Below are positions 59,742 to 64,000 of a DNA stretch of 64,000 bases, piece after piece. Positions within the stretch are counted from its first letter, which is position 1; every line of letters begins with the position of its first letter. Location of the stretch: contig NZ_LT853882.1 in NCBI RefSeq assembly GCF_900183975.1, positions 1,481,501-1,545,500 on the forward strand, given 5' to 3'. This stretch comes from Xanthomonas fragariae (GTDB lineage: Bacteria > Pseudomonadota > Gammaproteobacteria > Xanthomonadales > Xanthomonadaceae). Made by a program: the position numbers and the translations under genes. The notes under the pieces are model-generated. The model searched no databases and was not told where the DNA came from. It worked only from the letters and a program-made list of their open reading frames with translations.

Positions 59742-60992
59742 ATGACCGGTGCACGTGTCGATGTGGTGGTGGTCGGTGCCGGCGCTATTGGTCTGGCTAC
59801 CGCATTGGCACTGGTCGAGGCCGGTCGGCACGTGCGCATACTCGACGCCGGTGCGCTTGGTGCGGCTACCTCGTATGGCAACTGCGGCACCATTACGCCG
59901 AGTCATGCGCCGCCACTGGCGGCACCAGGCATGCTCGCGCAGGCGTTGAAATGGATGCTGACGTCGGATGCGCCGTTGTATATCCCACCGCGACTAGATC
60001 CTGCGTTGTGGCGCTGGTTACTGCGATTTGCACGGCGCTGCAATGCGCGCGACTGGCAGACCAGCGCGCAGGCGCGGGCGGCATTGTTGCGCGATGCACG
60101 CCACCGGTTTGATGATTGGGTCCAGCGTTATGCGCTGGATTGCGAATTCCGCAGCGACGGGCTGGACTACGTGTTTGGCGACGCGGGCCGCTTCGCGCAG
60201 TACCGCGAAGAGTGCACGGTGCTTGCGCAGTGGGGCATCCAGGCAGAGGTGATCGATGGCGCCGACTACGCGCGCCAGGATCCTGCGTTTCGCAGCGGCA
60301 TCGCAGGAGCCATCCACTTCCCCGGCGATGCGCATCTGCGTCCGGAGCGCTACACCGCCGAGCTGGCGAGCGTGTTGCGGGCGCGTGGCGCTGCGATCGA
60401 CGAGCACTGCCGCGTGGATGCGGTCTTGCCCGAAGCCCACGGTGCTTGCGTGCACACCCAGCACGGGCAGTTGCATGCGCGCGAGGTGGTCATTGCCACC
60501 GGTCCGTGGTCGCCAGTGTTGGCTGCGCAATTGGGCTTGCGCTTGCCGGTGCAGGCCGGCAAGGGCTATTCGATCACCTACAGCGCCCCATCGCTGATGC
60601 CGCGTCGCCCGGTGGTGTTGAAAGACCGCTGGGTGTTCGTGGTGCCTTGGCGCGATCGCTTGCGGATCGGCAGCACGATGGAATTCTCAGGGTACGATAC
60701 GCAACTGAATCCCACACGTTTGGCTGCACTGGAACGCGCTGCGGCCGACTATTTACACGCGCCGGCCGGTCCTGCGGTGATCGAACGTTGGTACGGATGG
60801 CGGCCGATGACCTGGGACGATGTGCCGGTGTTGGGCGCGGTGCCCGGCCGTCCTCACGTTTGGCTGGCAGCCGGGCATGGCATGCTCGGCATCAGCATGA
60901 GCACTGCAAGCGGACAACTGATGGCTGACCTGATCACGGGCCGCGCACCTGCGCTTGACCCGCATCCTTACCGTGCGGAGCGCTTCGCATGA
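59742..60992 (+). CDS. FAD-dependent amino-acid dehydrogenase (DadA-like)
   Basis: A DAO-family flavoenzyme of 416 residues, similar in layout to D-amino-acid dehydrogenase. The FAD-binding motif VVVVGAGAIGLATALALVEA begins at residue 7. Further segments are GAATSYGNCGTITPSHAPP, VVIATGPWSPVLAAQLGLRL and the C-terminal GHGMLGISMSTASGQLMADL. It probably oxidises D-amino acids or a related imino/amino acid and passes electrons to quinone; substrate unknown. The stop overlaps the next start (ATGA), implying co-translation with glutathione reductase. Confidence 0.87.
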   Translation: MTGARVDVVVVGAGAIGLATALALVEAGRHVRILDAGALGAATSYGNCGTITPSHAPPLAAPGMLAQALKWMLTSDAPLYIPPRLDPALWRWLLRFARRCNARDWQTSAQARAALLRDARHRFDDWVQRYALDCEFRSDGLDYVFGDAGRFAQYREECTVLAQWGIQAEVIDGADYARQDPAFRSGIAGAIHFPGDAHLRPERYTAELASVLRARGAAIDEHCRVDAVLPEAHGACVHTQHGQLHAREVVIATGPWSPVLAAQLGLRLPVQAGKGYSITYSAPSLMPRRPVVLKDRWVFVVPWRDRLRIGSTMEFSGYDTQLNPTRLAALERAAADYLHAPAGPAVIERWYGWRPMTWDDVPVLGAVPGRPHVWLAAGHGMLGISMSTASGQLMADLITGRAPALDPHPYRAERFA

Positions 60993-62359
60993 GTGCGCGT
61001 TACGATTATGACGTCGTGATTCTGGGCGGCGGCTCGGGCGGCCTGGCCGCTGGATTTCGCGCGGCCAAACATGGCGTGCGCGTGGCGATCATGGAGCCGA
61101 ACGCGCTGGGTGGCACCTGCGTCAATCTTGGCTGCGTGCCGAAGAAAGCGATGTGGTTGGCGGCCGATCTGGCCGGCAAGATCGAGCTGGCAAGCGCGCT
61201 CGGTTTCGATGTGCCACGCCCGACGCTGGCCTGGCAGGAGCTGGTCACGCACCGGCAGGGCTACATCGCCAACATCCACGCAAGCTATCGGCGCCGCCTC
61301 AACGAAGATGGCGTGGTGCTGATTCCGCAGCGTGGCGTGCTGCAGGACCGTCATACCCTCATGGGCGGCGACGGCGTGCCGATTAACGCCGAGCACATCG
61401 TGATCGCCACCGGCGCGCATCCCTTGCGCCCGGAGGTGGACGGTGCCGAGCACGGCGAAGTCTCCGACGATTTCTTCAATCTGTGTCATGCGCCTGCGCA
61501 TGTGGCGATTGTGGGTGGCGGCTATATCGCTGTGGAAATTGCTGGTCTGCTGCAAGCGCTTGGCAGCCGCGTGCATTTATTCGTGCAAGGCGATCGTTTG
61601 CTGGAGCGCTTCGATGCCGAACTGACGTTGCAGTTGGCCGATAACCTGCGTCATCTGGGTGTCCGTCTGCATTTCGGTTTCACCACCACCGCTCTGGAGC
61701 GCGATGCGCAAGGCGCGCTACGTGTGCACGGTCGTCCGGCACACACCAGCGAGCAGGGCAACGACGTATTCGACAAGGTGTTCTTTGCCGTGGGCCGACG
61801 TGCCAACAGTGCCGGGTTAGGCCTGGAAACGGTCGGCGTTGCGCTCGGTGACAAGGGCGAGGTGTTGGTGGACGATGGACAGACCACCGGCGTGCCGAAC
61901 ATCCATGCGATCGGCGATGTCGCTGGCAAGGTGGGACTGACGCCGATAGCGATCGCTGCGGGTCGCAAGTTGATGGATCGTTTGTTTGGCAATCAACCTG
62001 ATGCGCGCATGGACTATGAAGGCGTGCCCAGCGTGGTGTTTTCGCACCCGCCGCTCGGGCATGTCGGGCTCACCGAAGAACAGGCGCGCGCGCGTTACAA
62101 CGGAGCGGTGCGTGTCTATCGCAGCACCTTCCGGCCCATGTTGCATGCACTGGCCGCCGCATCGCAGCGCAGTCTGTTCAAGCTGGTCTGCGTGGGCGAG
62201 GAAGAACGCGTGGTTGGTATACACCTGATAGGCGAGAGCGCCGACGAAATGCTGCAGGGCTTCGCCGTGGCAGTGAAGATGGGCGCGACCAAGCGCGACT
62301 TCGACGAGACCGTGGCGATTCATCCCACGTCGTCTGAAGAGATTGTGTTGATGCATTAA
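60989..62359 (+). CDS. gor: Glutathione-disulfide reductase
   Basis: FAD- and NADPH-dependent enzyme keeping glutathione reduced; 456 residues, cytosolic. The FAD motif VVILGGGSGGLAAGFRAAKH is followed by the redox-active disulfide GGTCVNLGCVPKK. The NADPH-binding motif is VAIVGGGYIAVEIAGLLQAL. The second FAD motif is IHAIGDVAGKVGLTPIAI, and the C-terminal interface has ETVAIHPTSSEEIV with the catalytic His-Glu pair. It overlaps the DadA-like gene by 4 bp. With ggt at 14927 the window holds two glutathione genes, but they are far apart. Confidence 0.94.
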   Translation: MSARYDYDVVILGGGSGGLAAGFRAAKHGVRVAIMEPNALGGTCVNLGCVPKKAMWLAADLAGKIELASALGFDVPRPTLAWQELVTHRQGYIANIHASYRRRLNEDGVVLIPQRGVLQDRHTLMGGDGVPINAEHIVIATGAHPLRPEVDGAEHGEVSDDFFNLCHAPAHVAIVGGGYIAVEIAGLLQALGSRVHLFVQGDRLLERFDAELTLQLADNLRHLGVRLHFGFTTTALERDAQGALRVHGRPAHTSEQGNDVFDKVFFAVGRRANSAGLGLETVGVALGDKGEVLVDDGQTTGVPNIHAIGDVAGKVGLTPIAIAAGRKLMDRLFGNQPDARMDYEGVPSVVFSHPPLGHVGLTEEQARARYNGAVRVYRSTFRPMLHALAAASQRSLFKLVCVGEEERVVGIHLIGESADEMLQGFAVAVKMGATKRDFDETVAIHPTSSEEIVLMH

Positions 62360-62368
62360 TGTTGTAAG

Positions 62369-62575
62369 TGCGGTGGGCAGGCGAGGGATTCGCAACTCCC
62401 CTGGCACCGTGTGCTGCGCAGCGATGGCCGAATCGCCTTGCCCGAAGGCTCGTCCGGTTACCGCAAGCAATGTCAGCGCCTGCGCTGCGAAGGCCTGCTG
62501 CAGGTCGAGCAGGGACGTGTACGCTGCGCCGGCGCCGCGCAGCGGCTGGATGCCGCCGTGTGGGGGCCTTCATAA
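62369..62575 (+). pseudogene. C-terminal relic of an alkyltransferase-like (MGMT/ATL) protein
   Basis: In one frame the sequence reads DSQLPWHRVLRSDGRIALPE, then GSSGYRKQCQRLRCEGLLQV, ending at TAA 62573-62575. This is the second half of the MGMT DNA-binding domain as found in ATL proteins ('PWHRV....GR...P.G......Q...L..EG'). The helix-turn-helix half and any start are missing upstream, where the gor stop is only about 10 codons away. A truncated remnant is therefore the best reading. Confidence 0.65.
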
Positions 62576-62615
62576 GCCTGCCGTTATGATGCCTGGGATT
62601 ACGAAGGATGCCGTC

Positions 62616-63314
62616 ATGCCCCAACTGCCGCCCGTCACCAAAGCGTTGTTGATCGCCAATATCGGCGTGTTCCTGTTGCAATGGGCATTGGGCGATCTGG
62701 GCGCGGCGTTGCTGCCGTCAGACGCCGCGCTGTCATCGCTGATGTTGTGGCCGATCTCCAGTGGCTTCGATGCGTTCTCGCCCGGCGCCAGCTTCATGCC
62801 GTGGCAACTGCTGACCTATGCATTTCTACATGGCAGTTTCAACCATCTGTTCTTCAACATGCTGGCGCTTTTCATGTTCGGCGCAGCGCTGGAACAGACC
62901 TGGGGCCAGAAGCGTTTTCTGACCTACTACCTGGTGTGCGTCGCCGGTGCCGGCGTGTGCCAGCTGTTGATGGCCTGGTTCACCCAGAGTGGTGCGCCGG
63001 TCGTGGGTGCCTCGGGTGGCGTATTCGGCCTGTTGCTGGCATACGGCATGTTGTTTCCCAACCAGCGGGTCATGCTGCTGTTTCCGCCGATCCCGATGAA
63101 GGCGCGCACGTTCGTGATCGTGTTCGGTGCGATCGAATTGTTCCTGGGCGCGACCGGCTGGCAGCCGGGCGTGGCTCACTTTGCCCATCTGGGCGGCATG
63201 CTGTTTGGCTGGTTGATGATCCGCTACTGGCGCGGCCAGTCACCGTTCGGTGGCAGCGGCGGCAAAAAAGGGGGCGGCAAAGCTCGTAAGCCGCCGCTGC
63301 GGGTGGTGCGTTGA
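62616..63314 (+). CDS. Rhomboid family intramembrane serine protease
   Basis: A 232-residue membrane protease with six predicted helices. The N-terminus is VTKALLIANIGVFLLQWALG. The L1 loop and HxxxN motif are present (FLHGSFNHLFFNMLALFMFG). The catalytic Ser is in VVGASGGVFGLLLAYGMLFP, and the catalytic His in VAHFAHLGGMLFGWLMI. The tail is Gly/Lys-rich (GGSGGKKGGGKARKPP). Starts at 62586 or 62589 are possible alternatives. Confidence 0.92.
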   Translation: MPQLPPVTKALLIANIGVFLLQWALGDLGAALLPSDAALSSLMLWPISSGFDAFSPGASFMPWQLLTYAFLHGSFNHLFFNMLALFMFGAALEQTWGQKRFLTYYLVCVAGAGVCQLLMAWFTQSGAPVVGASGGVFGLLLAYGMLFPNQRVMLLFPPIPMKARTFVIVFGAIELFLGATGWQPGVAHFAHLGGMLFGWLMIRYWRGQSPFGGSGGKKGGGKARKPPLRVVR

Positions 63315-63351
63315 GCTAGGTCAAGACAGCAGCAAGTCTGAGTGATCCGCA

Positions 63352-63413
63352 GTAGCGGCCTTGGCCGCGATGAGGCTGTATCGATAAGCCCTCGCGGCCT
63401 AGGCCGCTCCTAC
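63352..63413. repeat. Pair of inverted REP-like sequences
   Basis: GTAGCGGCCTTGGCCGCGA (63352-63370) and, inverted, GTAGGAGCGGCCTAGGCCGC (from 63413) flank a 20-base spacer. They are related palindromic units in opposite orientation, as in bacterial interspersed mosaic elements, and could fold into a large cruciform downstream of the rhomboid gene. Confidence 0.65.
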
Positions 63414-63466
63414 GAGGAATGGGTTAGGCGCGTTGTTGCTAGACAGCCCTGACGCGACATGCAGAC

Positions 63467-63499
63467 AAAGAAAGAGCGCGGACTCCGCGCTCTTTCTTT
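63467..63499 (-). terminator. Terminator of the M13 peptidase gene
   Basis: A 15-bp perfect stem, AAAGAAAGAGCGCGG / CCGCGCTCTTTCTTT, with a 3-base loop; 28 bases past the stop of the leftward gene. Either strand gives a partial U-run. Confidence 0.85.
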
Positions 63500-63527
63500 A
63501 TTGCTCATGACTCTCTGTTTCTATCAA

Positions 63528-64000
63528 TCAGCGCCAGATCTGCAGCTTCTCGGCATCCACGCGCTGCATTGGCTCCCCTGGCTTACACCTGAAAGCAGCC
63601 CCGAATTCGGGTAGGTTGGACAGCGGGCCGTTGGTGCGCCACTGGCCCGGTGCGCGGATGTCGGCGCTTGCGCGTTGCACTGCTTCGTTCGGCGACAACT
63701 GCTGTGCCCACAGGCCGGCCCAGGCAGTGAAAAACGCCTGCTTGTCCGCTTGGGTAGCCGCCGGCTGCGCCTTGATGAAGGCTTGCCAGGCCAGTTCGAT
63801 ACCGGCCAGGTCGGCCAGGTTTTCTTCGGCGGTCTGCGCGCCGTTGACCTTGACGTTGGGCACGCCGGGGTACGGGTAGGCGGCAAACTGGTCGGCCACC
63901 TTGCCGGTCAGCAGTGTCCAGCTGGTCTTCTCGGCCGGCGTCCACCAGTTGCGCAGCTCGCCCTTGGCATCGACCAGCGAACCCTTGGCATCGATCGCAC
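63528..64000 (-). CDS. M13-family metallopeptidase, C-terminal part (5' end beyond window)
   Basis: The visible 156 residues are the C-terminus of a neprilysin/PepO-type zinc endopeptidase. GELRNWWTPAEKTSWTLLTG leads to VNGAQTAEENLADLAGIELA, in which the Glu-Asn-Leu-Ala-Asp motif gives the zinc ligand Glu region and Asp. The C-terminal PEFGAAFRCKPGEPM is the conserved family ending. The HEXXH motif lies upstream, outside the window. Such proteins in xanthomonads are usually exported; that cannot be judged here. Confidence 0.9.
   Translation of the reverse strand, partial: AIDAKGSLVDAKGELRNWWTPAEKTSWTLLTGKVADQFAAYPYPGVPNVKVNGAQTAEENLADLAGIELAWQAFIKAQPAATQADKQAFFTAWAGLWAQQLSPNEAVQRASADIRAPGQWRTNGPLSNLPEFGAAFRCKPGEPMQRVDAEKLQIWR

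Overview
This 64-kb window comes from a GC-rich gammaproteobacterium and reads as Xanthomonas. The evidence is the gene order (queA-tgt-yajC-secD-secF, serC-pheA-aroA, a fruB-fruK-fruA locus with its own LacI-type regulator), the character of the proteins (OprB porin, GH9 glucanase, TonB-type proteins), short GGGAATCGGG-type intergenic repeats, and a heavy load of IS5, IS3, IS481, IS1595 and IS110 type elements. The IS density resembles X. oryzae, but species assignment is an inference.

Layout. 1-3190: a lipoprotein alkaline phosphatase (cut by the window edge) and a dicarboxylate/amino-acid symporter. 3190-5930: a decayed patch with a methyltransferase relic, a decayed IS481 element and an intact IS5-type element that truncates an alginate-export type porin gene (to 7198). 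7200-10300: a possible PadR relic, an intracellular polyhydroxyalkanoate depolymerase and a degenerate IS1595 copy. 10540-18770: htpG, rsmD-coaD, a lipoprotein, a ferredoxin overlapping gamma-glutamyltransferase, and a GH9 glucanase. 18890-21744: an IS5/IS427-type element, upp and a sugar transferase. 21847-29915: a class-III aminotransferase divergent from an Lrp regulator, then queA, tgt, yajC, secD and secF. 30070-38007: an OprB porin and the fructose phosphotransferase locus fruB-fruK-fruA, divergent from its regulator; a 16-bp palindrome exactly fills the spacer of the predicted fruB promoter. 38050-46660: an IS110 relic next to an msrP that lacks msrQ, then serC, pheA and aroA, two TonB-domain proteins and serS. 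46670-48062: an azoreductase relic and a divergent LysR regulator.

48251-55486 is an island-like stretch. It begins at tRNA-Ser(UGA) with a tyrosine integrase directly downstream and carries four IS elements (49545-50393, 50991-52146, 52457-53968, 54107-55343), each with a target-site duplication. Removing the first restores an unbroken 488-codon integrase; removing the second restores an unbroken 168-codon membrane-protein gene of no family I recognise. The chromosomal backbone resumes at 55487 with an acyl-CoA thioesterase, two NlpC/P60 hydrolases, a SlyD-like isomerase, a DUF418 membrane protein, a DadA-like oxidase overlapping glutathione reductase, an alkyltransferase-like relic, a rhomboid protease, and the C-terminal part of an M13 metallopeptidase that runs off the right edge.

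I found no CRISPR array, rRNA, prophage structural genes or complete defence system. The closest thing to an undescribed element is the IS-split membrane protein in the tRNA-Ser island. The more robust observations are insertion histories that can be read at base resolution and the architecture of the fructose-operon promoter.
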